From: Pseudoxanthomonas composti
Lineage (GTDB): Bacteria > Pseudomonadota > Gammaproteobacteria > Xanthomonadales > Xanthomonadaceae
Assembly: GCF_004122095.1 (NCBI RefSeq)
Contig: NZ_SAWZ01000001.1
Location: 310,001-374,000, forward strand
Direction of reading: 5' to 3'
DNA length: 64,000 nt
The notes beneath the pieces were generated by a model. The model made no database searches and was not told where the DNA came from. It saw only the letters and a list, made by a program, of their open reading frames with translations. Shown here one piece after another: positions 36,410 through 45,041 of this stretch; position 1 is the first letter of the stretch, and each line of letters opens with the position of its first letter. The position numbers and the translations under genes are program-made.

Positions 36410-39019
36410 TCAGGCCGCCTTGGACGATGCAAGGAAATCCTGCGCGAAGCGCTGCAGCACGCCACCGGCCTCGTAGATGGACACCTCCTCGTCCGAATCC
36501 AGGCGGCAGATCACCGGCGCCTGGTCGGTCTGGCCATCCTTGCGGTGGATCAGCAGCGTGAGCATGGCGCGCGGGCTGCGCGTGCCGACCACGTCGTAGG
36601 TCTCGGTGCCGTCCAGCAGCAGCGTGCGGCGGTCGGTGCCAGGCACGAACTCCAGCGGCAGCACGCCCATGCCGATCAGGTTGGTGCGGTGGATGCGCTC
36701 GAAGCCCTCGGCCACGATCGCCTCTACGCCGGCCAGGCGCACGCCCTTGGCTGCCCAGTCGCGCGAACTGCCCTGCCCGTAGTCCGCGCCGGCGATGATG
36801 ATCAGCGGCTGACGACGCGCCATGTAGGTCTCGATCGCCTCCCACATGCGCACCACCTGCCCGTCCGGCTCGATGCGGGCCAGCGAACCCTGCTTGCTGG
36901 CACCATCGACGATGGCCATCTCGTTGAGCAGCTTGGGGTTGGCGAAGGTGGCGCGCTGGGCAGTGAGATGGTCGCCGCGGTGCGTGGCGTAGGAGTTGAA
37001 GTCCTCTTCCGGCACGCCCATGCGCGTCAGGTACTCGCCGGCGGCACTGTCGGCCAGGATCGCGTTGGAGGGCGAAAGATGGTCGGTGGTGATGTTGTCG
37101 CCCAGCAGCGCCAGCGGCCGCATGCCGCGCAGGGTGCGCTCGCCGGCCAGCGCGCCCTCCCAGTACGGCGGGCGACGGATGTAGGTGCTCTGCGGGCGCC
37201 AGTCGTACAGCGGGCTGATCTTCTCGCCATGCTCGACCCGCACGTCGAACATCGGCCCGTACACCTTGCGGAACTGCTCGGGCCTGACGCTGGCCTTGAC
37301 CACGGCATCGACTTCCGCATCGCTGGGCCACAGGTCTTTCAGCGTGACCGGTCGCCCCTGCGGGTCGATGCCCAGCACGTCCTTCTCGATATCGAAGCGC
37401 ACCGTGCCGGCGATGGCGTAGGCGATCACCAGCGCCGGTGAGGCCAGGAAGGCCTGCTTGGCATAGGGATGGATGCGACCGTCGAAGTTGCGGTTACCGC
37501 TGAGCACCGCGGTGGCATACAGGTCGCGGTCGATGATCTCCTGCTGGATCTTCGGGTCCAGCGCGCCGCTCATGCCGTTGCAGGTGGTGCACGCAAAGGC
37601 CACGATGCCGAAGCCCAGCTGCTCCAGCTCCGGCAGCAGGCCGGATTCGGCCAGGTACAGCTGCACGGCCTTGGAACCGGGCGCCAGCGAAGTCTTCACC
37701 CACGGCTTGCGGGTCAGACCACGCGCGTTGGCATTGCGCGCCAGCAGCGCGGCGGCGATGACGTTGCGCGGGTTGGAGGTGTTGGTGCAGCTGGTGATGG
37801 CCGCGATCACCACCGCGCCGTCTGGCATCAGGCCCTGCGCCTCCTCGGCCCGCGCCGTGTCCAGGTCCACCGCGATGCCGCGCTCGGCCAGCGCACGGGT
37901 GGGCAGGCGCCGATGCGGATTGGACGGCCCGGCCAGGGTGCGCTCGACCGTGGACAGGTCGAAATGCAGCACGCGCTCGTACTGCGCAGTGGCCAGGTCG
38001 TCGGCCCAGAAGCCGGCGGCCTTGGCATAGGTCTCCACCAGCTGCACCTGCGCCTCCTCGCGTCCCGTCAGGCGCAGGTAGTCCAGGGTTTGCTGGTCGA
38101 TATGGAACAGCGCCGCGGTCGCGCCGTACTCGGGGCACATGTTGGAGATGGTCGCGCGGTCGCCGATGCTCAGGATGGCAGCGCCCGGGCCGTAGAACTC
38201 GAGATAGGCGCCTACCACCTTCTCCTTGCGCAGGAATTCGGTCAGCGCCAGCACGATATCGGTGCAGGTGATGCCCTCGCCCGGCTTGCCCGAAAGCTCG
38301 ACGCCGACAATGTCCGGCAGGCGCATCCACGAGGCACGGCCGAGCATCACGTTCTCCGCTTCCAGCCCGCCCACACCCACTGCAATCACGCCCAGCGCGT
38401 CCACGTGCGGGGTGTGGCTGTCGGTGCCCACGCAGGTATCCGGAAAGGCCACGCCGTCGCGCGTGTAGACCACCGGAGACATCTTCTCCAGATTGATCTG
38501 ATGCATGATCCCGTTGCCCGGCGGGATCACCTCGATGTTGCGAAAGGCCTTGGCCGTCCAGTCGATGAAGTCGAACCGGTCGGCGTTGCGTCGGTCCTCG
38601 ATCGCGCGGTTCTTGGCGAAGGCATCCGGGTCGGTGCCGCCGCATTCCACCGCCAGCGAGTGATCCACGATCAGCTGCACCGGCACCACCGGATTGACCT
38701 GTGCCGGGTCGCCCCCCTGCTCGGCGATCGCATCGCGCAGGCCGGCCAGGTCCACCAGCGCGGTCTGGCCCAGGATGTCGTGGCAGACCACCCGCACCGG
38801 AAACCAGGGGAAATCCAGGTCGCGCCTCCGTTCGATCAGCTGCTCCAGGTAACTGGGCAGGCGCGCGCTTTCCGCGCAGCGCACCAGATTCTCCGCATGC
38901 ACCCGGGCCGTGTAGGGCAGCCCGGCCCAGGCGCCGGGCTTGAGCGCCTCCACCGGGGCACGGGCGTCGAAATACTCCAGCGCGGTGCCGGGGAGCTTGA
39001 TGCGGTAAGCGGAATTCAT
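36410..39019 (-). CDS. acnD: 2-methylcitrate dehydratase, Fe/S-dependent (AcnD)
   Basis: The product has 869 aa, an aconitase-superfamily enzyme that dehydrates 2-methylcitrate to 2-methylaconitate. The [4Fe-4S] cysteines lie in AAITSCTNTSNPRNV and in CTTCNGMSG. Other aconitase blocks are DTCVGTDSHTPHVDALGV and GADYGQGSSRDWAAKG with the catalytic Ser. The close link to prpF makes AcnD more likely than the housekeeping aconitase AcnA. The ATG at 39019 follows AGGA by seven bases. Two symmetric sequences about 100 bases upstream may bind its regulator. Confidence 0.95.
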   Translation of the reverse strand: MNSAYRIKLPGTALEYFDARAPVEALKPGAWAGLPYTARVHAENLVRCAESARLPSYLEQLIERRRDLDFPWFPVRVVCHDILGQTALVDLAGLRDAIAEQGGDPAQVNPVVPVQLIVDHSLAVECGGTDPDAFAKNRAIEDRRNADRFDFIDWTAKAFRNIEVIPPGNGIMHQINLEKMSPVVYTRDGVAFPDTCVGTDSHTPHVDALGVIAVGVGGLEAENVMLGRASWMRLPDIVGVELSGKPGEGITCTDIVLALTEFLRKEKVVGAYLEFYGPGAAILSIGDRATISNMCPEYGATAALFHIDQQTLDYLRLTGREEAQVQLVETYAKAAGFWADDLATAQYERVLHFDLSTVERTLAGPSNPHRRLPTRALAERGIAVDLDTARAEEAQGLMPDGAVVIAAITSCTNTSNPRNVIAAALLARNANARGLTRKPWVKTSLAPGSKAVQLYLAESGLLPELEQLGFGIVAFACTTCNGMSGALDPKIQQEIIDRDLYATAVLSGNRNFDGRIHPYAKQAFLASPALVIAYAIAGTVRFDIEKDVLGIDPQGRPVTLKDLWPSDAEVDAVVKASVRPEQFRKVYGPMFDVRVEHGEKISPLYDWRPQSTYIRRPPYWEGALAGERTLRGMRPLALLGDNITTDHLSPSNAILADSAAGEYLTRMGVPEEDFNSYATHRGDHLTAQRATFANPKLLNEMAIVDGASKQGSLARIEPDGQVVRMWEAIETYMARRQPLIIIAGADYGQGSSRDWAAKGVRLAGVEAIVAEGFERIHRTNLIGMGVLPLEFVPGTDRRTLLLDGTETYDVVGTRSPRAMLTLLIHRKDGQTDQAPVICRLDSDEEVSIYEAGGVLQRFAQDFLASSKAA

Positions 39020-39121
39020 GGCGGGATCCTGCAATCAGGCCTGGCTGTGGACGGAGGCTGCAGGCGACCGACCCTGTGCCGGCCCGCCCGCGAACGGCTG
39101 CAATCTGGCACCGCGCAATGC

Positions 39122-39149
39122 ATTGATCAATCTTGATTCGCAGAATCAA
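39122..39149. promoter_or_regulatory. Paired palindromes before acnD, candidate operator
   Basis: ATTGATCAAT (39122-39131) is a perfect palindrome. One base further, TTGATTC-GCA-GAATCAA (39133-39149) is a perfect inverted repeat. Both share the core TTGAT. They lie in the acnD / ETF-QO divergent region, 103-130 bases upstream of the acnD ATG. Confidence 0.55.
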
Positions 39150-39288
39150 CCCATCCATGCCCCGGGGCGCCGCCTGGACAGTCGCCGGCAGGCGTCTACG
39201 GCTTAAGGAGAAGACGAATTCAAACGACTGTTCGTCGGGCTTGGTTATGATGGCGCCCCTTTTGCCATGCCCGACGCGGAGCAAAGCC

Positions 39289-40971
39289 ATGACCCCGGAC
39301 GCGCTGCTCGCCCAATACGGTCCCCGCGAATCGATGGAGTACGACGTGGTGGTCGTCGGCGCCGGCCCGGGCGGACTGGCCACCGCCATCCGACTGATGC
39401 AACTTGCGGCCGAAGCCGGCCGCGAGGTCTCGGTCTGCGTGCTGGAAAAGGGCTCCGAGCCCGGCGCCCACATCCTCTCCGGCGCGATCATGGACCCGCG
39501 CGCGCTGACCGAACTGATCCCGGACTGGCAGGAGAAGGGGGCCCCGCTCAAGCAGGCGGTGACCCGCGACGAGTTCCTGTTCCTGGACCCGACCGGGGCC
39601 AAGGCGACCCCGGACTTCCTGCTGCCTGACTGCTTCAAGAACCACGGCAACTACATCATCCGCCTGGGCGCCTTCGTGCGCTGGCTGGCCCAGCAGGCCG
39701 AAGCCCTGGGCGTGGAGATCTTCCCGGGGTTCGCCGCTGCCGAGATCCTCTACACCGAAGCCGGCGCGGTGCGCGGCGTGGCCACGGGCAACATGGGCCT
39801 GGGCAAGGACGGGCAGCCGACGGCCGAGTTCCAGCTGGGTATGGAGCTGCACGCCAAGTACACGATCTTCGCCGAAGGCTCGCGTGGACAGCTTGGCCGC
39901 CAGCTGCTGAGCAGGTTCTCGCTGGAGGCCGGCAAGGATCCCCAGGCCTATGGTTTGGGGATCAAGGAACTGTGGCAGGTCGATCCGGCCAAGCATGAGC
40001 CGGGCCTGGTCGTGCACACCGCTGGCTGGCCGCTGAGCGATGACACCTACGGCGGCTCGTTCCTGTACCACGCTGAGGATGGCAAGGTGGCCATCGGGCT
40101 GGTGGTCGGACTGGACTACAAGAACCCTTGGCTGAGCCCGTTCGAGGAGTTCCAGCGTTTCAAGACCCACCCGGCCATCCGCAAATATCTGGAAGGCGGA
40201 AAGCGCATCGGCTACGGCGCCCGCTCCATCACCGCCGGTGGCCTGCTGTCGCTGCCCAAGCTGGTGTTCCCGGGTGGCGCGCTGGTTGGCTGCGAAGCCG
40301 GCACGCTCAACGCCAGCCGCATCAAGGGCAGCCATGCGGCCATCAAGACCGGCATGCTGGCCGCCGAAGCGGCCTTCGCCGCCCTGGGCCAGGGCCGCAG
40401 CGCCGATGAACTCAGCGACTACCCGGCCGCCTTCGAGGCGAGCTGGCTGCACGCCGAACTGCTGCAGTCCAAGAACTTCAAGCAGTGGTTCAAGAAGGGC
40501 CGTACCACGGCAACGCTGATGACGGGCGTGGAGCAGTGGCTGCTGCCCAAGCTGGGCGTGCGCAATCCGCCGTGGACGATCCACCGAACCGCGCCGGACC
40601 ATGCCTGCCTGGAGCCTGCCGACCAGCACCAGAAGATCGCCTACCCCAAGCCCGACGGGCAGCTGACCTTCGACCGCCTGTCCTCGGTGTTCCTCTCCAG
40701 CACCAACCACGATGAGGACCAGCCGGCCCATCTGACCTTGAAGGACGCCTCGGTGCCGGTGAACATCAATCTGGCCACCTATGCCGGGCCGGAGGCGCGC
40801 TATTGCCCGGCCGGCGTCTATGAGTTCGTCGGCGAAGGTGAGCAGGTGCGCCTGCAGATCAATGCGCAGAACTGCGTGCACTGCAAGACCTGCGACATCA
40901 AGGATCCGACCCAGAACATCGTCTGGGTCGCCCCCCAGGGCGGCGGCGGGCCCAACTACGCGGGAATGTGA
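39289..40971 (+). CDS. Electron transfer flavoprotein-ubiquinone oxidoreductase
   Basis: The product has 560 aa from the ATG preceded by GGAG at seven bases; the frame is open for 52 codons upstream without similarity. It carries electrons from reduced ETF, loaded by acyl-CoA and other dehydrogenases, to ubiquinone at the inner membrane. The FAD Rossmann motif is VVVVGAGPGGLATAIRL. A ubiquinone-binding helical region follows, and the C-terminal [4Fe-4S] cysteines lie in RYCPAGVYEF and NAQNCVHCKTCDIKD. A TATGAT hexamer at 39246-39251 is a possible -10 box. It is divergent from acnD and supports the beta-oxidation step encoded at 5596-7389. Confidence 0.96.
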   Translation: MTPDALLAQYGPRESMEYDVVVVGAGPGGLATAIRLMQLAAEAGREVSVCVLEKGSEPGAHILSGAIMDPRALTELIPDWQEKGAPLKQAVTRDEFLFLDPTGAKATPDFLLPDCFKNHGNYIIRLGAFVRWLAQQAEALGVEIFPGFAAAEILYTEAGAVRGVATGNMGLGKDGQPTAEFQLGMELHAKYTIFAEGSRGQLGRQLLSRFSLEAGKDPQAYGLGIKELWQVDPAKHEPGLVVHTAGWPLSDDTYGGSFLYHAEDGKVAIGLVVGLDYKNPWLSPFEEFQRFKTHPAIRKYLEGGKRIGYGARSITAGGLLSLPKLVFPGGALVGCEAGTLNASRIKGSHAAIKTGMLAAEAAFAALGQGRSADELSDYPAAFEASWLHAELLQSKNFKQWFKKGRTTATLMTGVEQWLLPKLGVRNPPWTIHRTAPDHACLEPADQHQKIAYPKPDGQLTFDRLSSVFLSSTNHDEDQPAHLTLKDASVPVNINLATYAGPEARYCPAGVYEFVGEGEQVRLQINAQNCVHCKTCDIKDPTQNIVWVAPQGGGGPNYAGM

Positions 40972-41046
40972 ACACGGACAGCCTGATAGTCGGACAGCAC
41001 AGCCTTTCCGACTTCCCCCCGACATTGAACGCCGGATAATGCGCGC

Positions 41047-41769
41047 ATGCCCTTGCCTTCCCTGTCCGTGGTCGTGCCCGTCTTCAACGAGCGCGACAAC
41101 ATCGCGCCGCTCGTCCATGAAACCACCGCGGCGCTGCGCGGGCTGACCGCCTTCGAGATCGTCTATGTCGATGATCACTCGCGCGATGACAGCCTGGCCG
41201 TGCTGCAGGCCCTGAAGCTCCAGGTGCCGGAACTGCGCGTGTTGCAGCATGTGCAGCAGAGCGGCCAGAGCACCGCCATCCGCAATGGCGTCAAGGCCGC
41301 CCGTGGGGAGTGGATCGCCACCCTGGATGGAGACGGGCAGAACGATCCGGCCGATATCCCCAAACTCCTGAAGGCGCGTGCGAGCGCCGATTTGCGGGTG
41401 AAGCTCTTCGCGGGCTGGCGTGTCAATCGCCAGGACAGCGGCAGCAAGCGCTGGGCCTCCAAATGGGCCAACGCCATCCGCTCGAGCATGCTCAAGGACG
41501 CCACGCCCGATACCGGCTGCGGCATCAAGCTGTTCGAGCGAGAGGCCTTCCTCGACCTGCCGTACTTCGACCATATGCATCGCTACCTGCCCGCGCTGAT
41601 GCAGCGCGCAGGCTGGCAGACCGTCAGCGTGCCGGTGAATCACCGCCACCGCACGGCGGGCGTCTCCAAGTACAACAACCTCAACCGCGCCCTGGTGGGC
41701 ATCCGCGACCTGCGCGGCGTCGCCTGGCTGATCGCGCGCAGCAAGCGCAGCGCGATCCGGGAACTCTGA
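41047..41769 (+). CDS. Family 2 glycosyltransferase (dolichol-P-mannose synthase-like)
   Basis: The product has 240 aa with a GT-A fold. The nucleotide-sugar region reads SVVVPVFNERDNIAPLV and EIVYVDDHSRDDS. The metal site is in WIATLDGDGQNDP, and a late block is DTGCGIKLFEREAFL. Unlike ArnC-type enzymes it has no C-terminal membrane helices; it ends IARSKRSAIREL. Such enzymes usually load a sugar on undecaprenyl phosphate. It is followed after four bases by a LAB_N membrane protein, a pair common in Proteobacteria and often joined by an ArnT-like transferase, which is missing here. The acceptor and sugar are unknown. Confidence 0.88.
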   Translation: MPLPSLSVVVPVFNERDNIAPLVHETTAALRGLTAFEIVYVDDHSRDDSLAVLQALKLQVPELRVLQHVQQSGQSTAIRNGVKAARGEWIATLDGDGQNDPADIPKLLKARASADLRVKLFAGWRVNRQDSGSKRWASKWANAIRSSMLKDATPDTGCGIKLFEREAFLDLPYFDHMHRYLPALMQRAGWQTVSVPVNHRHRTAGVSKYNNLNRALVGIRDLRGVAWLIARSKRSAIREL

Positions 41770-41773
41770 TCGC

Positions 41774-42115
41774 ATGGAAGTGCACTGGCTCAACCAACCG
41801 ATCGAATGGCTGTACTGGACCGGCATCCACATCACCGGCTGGAAACTCATCGGCTACATCGGTGCCTTAATGTTCGGCGGGCGCTGGCTGGTGCAGTTCG
41901 TGGCCTCAAAGCGCGCCGGTAAGCCCGTCATCCCGCGCTTGTTCTGGTACATGAGCGTCGTCGGCAGCCTGATGACCCTGAGCTACTTCATGTTCTCGGC
42001 CAAGCAGGACTCCGTGGGCGTCCTGCAGAACCTGTTCCCTGCTTTCACCGCGGTCTACAGCCTGTGGCTGGACATCCGGCATCGCGGGTGGAAACGCGAC
42101 AGGTCAGATCACTGA
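41774..42115 (+). CDS. LAB_N (lipid A biosynthesis N-terminal) domain membrane protein
   Basis: The product has 113 aa with about three membrane segments (about 22-42, 55-75, 82-100). The LAB_N family block is GWKLIGYIGALMFGGRWLVQF, with RLFWYMSVVGSLMTLSYF next, followed by a short basic tail. Small multi-helix proteins of this kind are thought to help move or present lipid-linked sugars and accompany GT2 enzymes. It lies four bases after the glycosyltransferase and is surely co-transcribed. It is the last core gene before the T4SS block, 48 bases from the convergent small secreted protein gene. Confidence 0.88.
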   Translation: MEVHWLNQPIEWLYWTGIHITGWKLIGYIGALMFGGRWLVQFVASKRAGKPVIPRLFWYMSVVGSLMTLSYFMFSAKQDSVGVLQNLFPAFTAVYSLWLDIRHRGWKRDRSDH

Positions 42116-42163
42116 CGCGCCCAACAAACCAACCTTCCCCAGAAGCGCCCAGGCGAGCGGCGA

Positions 42164-42442
42164 TCAACCGCTGCCGTAATCGGGGACGCCATGCGAATGC
42201 GGGCAGATCATTTCGTAGGTTGGGATGTAGTGATAGTTCACGTACTGCGAGATCGGCATCCAGGTCCCCGCCGCCGGCGAGACCGCAATCCAGCCATGCG
42301 AGGGCATGCCAAGACTGCAGAACTTGAATGGATCGCCGCCGTAGGGGATATCACCAGGGTAGTAATACGCGCTATCGGCCTGAGCGGTCGCAGCTAGCGC
42401 CAACGCGGCTAGCATGCAGAGCATCGATCTCTTGATTTTCAT
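42164..42442 (-). CDS. Small secreted protein of unknown function
   Basis: The product has 92 aa. Residues 1-22 (MKIKRSMLCMLAALALAATA) form a clear signal peptide ending AQA. The mature part is about 70 aa, rich in Tyr, Pro and Gly, with two Cys (FKFCSLG and YEMICPHSHG) that could form a disulphide. GGAGG lies nine bases before the ATG, a strong ribosome site, so the gene looks real. I do not recognise the family. It is the last gene of the T4SS block, 37 bases after the DUF4189 gene, where X-T4SS loci can carry effector/immunity genes. A periplasmic accessory or immunity role is possible but unproven. Confidence 0.72.
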   Translation of the reverse strand: MKIKRSMLCMLAALALAATAQADSAYYYPGDIPYGGDPFKFCSLGMPSHGWIAVSPAAGTWMPISQYVNYHYIPTYEMICPHSHGVPDYGSG

Positions 42443-42479
42443 TCAATGCCTCCTCCAATAATCGGCTAAAGACCGCTGC

Positions 42480-42983
42480 TTACTTGTAAGGGTGAAAGAT
42501 TGGTTTGTTGCAAGCCGCCCAAATGACCTTGCATGAGCCGTCAGGGGCAGCGCACCGGGAGAGCGCGTGCTTACCCGCCTTGGCCGAATTTTTTCCGACA
42601 CCTGTCCCTGTCATACCGCCTCGGCCGCCCACTGGCCAAGCAAGCGCCATGCATTGATTCGCTGACCAAGCCAACACGCTGCAGTTGCTTCCACCCTTCG
42701 AGTGGCAGCCAGCAATCGCGGCATCCTCCGCGTCAATCCTGCTGACTCGATTATCGCTTGCACCAATAACAGTCGCGTTTACGTCAACAGCTAGTGCACT
42801 GTAGCGCGACTCCCATTCACCAGATGGAACTGGCGGTGGTAAGGGTGCAGTCGAGCCGGCGTCTGGCATGGGGCCACAGGTGACCGCCCCAGGGGTTGCG
42901 CCGTACGGGCATGCGGTCTGCGCTTCAGCAGGAATCGAGGCGCTAAGAAGTGCCATGCAAAATAAAAATATTATCTTTAGCAT
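42480..42983 (-). CDS. DUF4189-type secreted protein
   Basis: The product has 167 aa with a signal peptide (MLKIIFLFCMALLSASIPAEA). The mature protein has a proline-rich N-terminal part and a C-terminal domain resembling DUF4189: YSALAVDVNATVIGAS, AIAGCHSKGGSNCSVLAWSANQC and KHALSRCAAPDGSCKVIWAACN, with several Cys likely paired in the periplasm. GGGGA lies six bases before the ATG. It follows virB6 by 14 bases and reads as part of the T4SS operon. Base use is more A+T rich than in the core genes. The function is not established; periplasmic location fits an accessory or immunity protein. Confidence 0.78.
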   Translation of the reverse strand: MLKIIFLFCMALLSASIPAEAQTACPYGATPGAVTCGPMPDAGSTAPLPPPVPSGEWESRYSALAVDVNATVIGASDNRVSRIDAEDAAIAGCHSKGGSNCSVLAWSANQCMALAWPVGGRGGMTGTGVGKNSAKAGKHALSRCAAPDGSCKVIWAACNKPIFHPYK

Positions 42984-42997
42984 CAGGTTTCCCCAGC

Positions 42998-44086
42998 CTA
43001 CCTTGCTTGACCCAGGTCAGAGCCAACCTTGATCGAATTATCGTTCCCGCTTCCCATATTCCCAATTGGGGGGATGCCCGCCACTGAGCCAGGTTGCACC
43101 TGTGCGCGCTGACCGATATCGACAGGCTGACTCACTTGAGGTTGATAAGTCCTTTGCTGCTGATGCTGCGGGGGTGGCGAGTTAAGTTGCGCCCCCATCT
43201 GCGAATAAGCGCTGAAGCTGCCCAGCGTACCTTGGAAGAACATTGCCGCCATGGGTGGGGCGCCGATGATCAACGTCGTCAGGATCAAGCCGATGCCGCC
43301 CTGCTGCATGGCCATGCTACTGACGCCATCCACAGCGGAATCCGAACTATTCATGATAAGCAAGTTCTGTGTTGCAAAAGCTGCGGCGGACGCACCGACG
43401 ATCTTGGTAGCGACGGACACCATGAAGCAAAGTACGGAAAACGAAAACATGGTGCCTATGCCGTAAAGCAGCCACTTACTGAACAGCGCCTTCGTTTGAT
43501 CGAATATCAGGCACAAGACAAACAGCGGCCCAAGACCGATAAATAGCGCGAGGGCAATTTTGTAAAGCAACATCATCGAGCTAGCAACGACCGAGGGGCC
43601 GGCCACTCCCACCGTGGTCATCCACTTTGCCCTGTCGGCATTCTCCTTAATGGCCGACACGCCTCCGTTATCCAGCGCGTCCAAAGCAAGGAGGCTGGCC
43701 GACATAAAGCCTAGGTTCTTATCGATGTCATCTTGGGGCGGCTCGTCCTTGCCGGTGACGAGCTCGTTAACCTCGCGCGGCAGAGAATTACTGAACATGT
43801 CGTAGAGAGGCACTGCGCCCCAAGCCATGGTAGTGGCGACTGAAACAATCAAAGCTGCACGAAGCGACTGGATAGCCAAGCCCATCATGGACTCGCGTGA
43901 CCTTCCACTCACCACGAGGAAGCCCTGCACAAGAATCCAAAGCGTGACAACCACCAGCGCGATCACCGTCGCCCATTCGAGGAACCCGCCCATTAGGTTG
44001 TAACGAAAGATTTCGATTTCCTCGTCGAGAAAATCAAAAATCAATTTAAAGAACGCCCAACGGCTGAATTCGGATACTGCCAGCAT
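42998..44086 (-). CDS. virB6: VirB6, polytopic inner-membrane T4SS protein
   Basis: The product has 362 aa. About six to seven membrane segments include ATVIALVVVTLWILVQGFLV, MLLYKIALALFIGLGPLFVL and the long YGIGTMFSFSVLCFMVSVA stretch, the TrbL/VirB6 core. The C-terminal tail (about 290-362) is soluble and Gln/Pro/Gly rich. The ATG at 44086 follows AGGA by eight bases; a GTG at 44107 would add seven residues. VirB6 takes part in forming the inner-membrane complex with VirB3, VirB4 and VirB8. It lies between virB5 and the DUF4189 gene, in a segment visibly richer in A+T. Confidence 0.9.
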   Translation of the reverse strand: MLAVSEFSRWAFFKLIFDFLDEEIEIFRYNLMGGFLEWATVIALVVVTLWILVQGFLVVSGRSRESMMGLAIQSLRAALIVSVATTMAWGAVPLYDMFSNSLPREVNELVTGKDEPPQDDIDKNLGFMSASLLALDALDNGGVSAIKENADRAKWMTTVGVAGPSVVASSMMLLYKIALALFIGLGPLFVLCLIFDQTKALFSKWLLYGIGTMFSFSVLCFMVSVATKIVGASAAAFATQNLLIMNSSDSAVDGVSSMAMQQGGIGLILTTLIIGAPPMAAMFFQGTLGSFSAYSQMGAQLNSPPPQHQQQRTYQPQVSQPVDIGQRAQVQPGSVAGIPPIGNMGSGNDNSIKVGSDLGQAR

Positions 44087-44179
44087 GATCTCGATCCTAG
44101 TGGTCACGCCCTGAACATCGATGCGTGGATATTGCGTGCGTGAATGGGCGCGTCAGCCCTTGCATCGATCAGATATTAA

Positions 44180-44980
44180 TCACTTCTTCCATGGCGTCTT
44201 TTCGGTATGAAGCGTCTCAAGACTTCCAGCCAGTACACCTAGCGCTGCCACCTGACCCAGCGCACCGGTCATACTGAAGCTGCCAGGATTGCCATCGATT
44301 GCTTGCTTGCTAAGATGCTGGATCGACTTATTGATATAGGCAACTCTTGCCGCATAGGCTTGCTGGTAGCTATCGCTTTGCTGCTTGTCGATCTCCATCA
44401 ACGTCATCAGAGCGACCAACTTGTTGGTGTTGTCAGCCAACTTGCCGGCATCGTTGCTGCCGATGTTTTCACGTTCCTTCTGGATCTTCTCAAACGCTTT
44501 GTAACGCTCTTGAGTGTTCTTGTAGACCTTCATTGCGTACGTGTATTGCGCGCGCTCGGTCTTCGCAAGTTCCTGGCACAGATTGTACTGCTGCGTCTGC
44601 ACGCCTGTACCTGAAGCCGGTGCCTTGCAGAAATTGGCCACCGTCAAGTCCTGACTCTGGCTGGGAGCCTCGTCAGGAATTTTCTCATCGCCCTCGGGCT
44701 CTTTCAGCTTATCTCCGGCCTTCGAGTAATTACCGAGCTTCCGCATGGAGTCCAGGCGGTCGTTCATATCCTGCTTGATCTGGTCGCGCTGGCTGTTTTC
44801 CTTGTCCCACTGACTCGCGCTTCTGTTGATCAGCACTCGGTCATTGACTGCCCAGTCCGCTTTGGCTTGGCCGGTTGCGCCAAGCCCGAGGATCAATACC
44901 GTCATGGCGAGTGCCAGCGCGCCAGGACGGGCCGGCTGCGTCGAGAGACTCGGAGCACTGCGGAAAGTGAGCATATTCAT
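44180..44980 (-). CDS. virB5: VirB5-like minor pilus protein
   Basis: The product has 266 aa. A signal peptide (AMTVLILGLGATGQAKA region, about residues 20-42) follows a short N-terminal extension. The mature part is mostly alpha-helical and charged, with NLCQELAKTERAQYTYAMKV and the YKAFEKIQKERENIGS stretch typical of VirB5/TrbJ adhesins. It probably sits at the pilus tip. GAGGA lies seven bases before the ATG at 44980. It is placed between virB4 and virB6 as in the X-T4SS locus. Sequence similarity across VirB5 proteins is weak, so position carries part of the assignment. Confidence 0.82.
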   Translation of the reverse strand: MNMLTFRSAPSLSTQPARPGALALAMTVLILGLGATGQAKADWAVNDRVLINRSASQWDKENSQRDQIKQDMNDRLDSMRKLGNYSKAGDKLKEPEGDEKIPDEAPSQSQDLTVANFCKAPASGTGVQTQQYNLCQELAKTERAQYTYAMKVYKNTQERYKAFEKIQKERENIGSNDAGKLADNTNKLVALMTLMEIDKQQSDSYQQAYAARVAYINKSIQHLSKQAIDGNPGSFSMTGALGQVAALGVLAGSLETLHTEKTPWKK

Positions 44981-45041
44981 GGTCGGTTCCTCGTGTTTGT
45001 CGCATTTGTCGCAAATTGAATCGTGACGCTGTAATAGGGTA

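Noticed and set aside
39220-41850. Minus-strand open frame of 876 codons opposite ETF-QO and the glycosyltransferase
   Set aside because: It is antisense to two well-identified proteins and has no domain.
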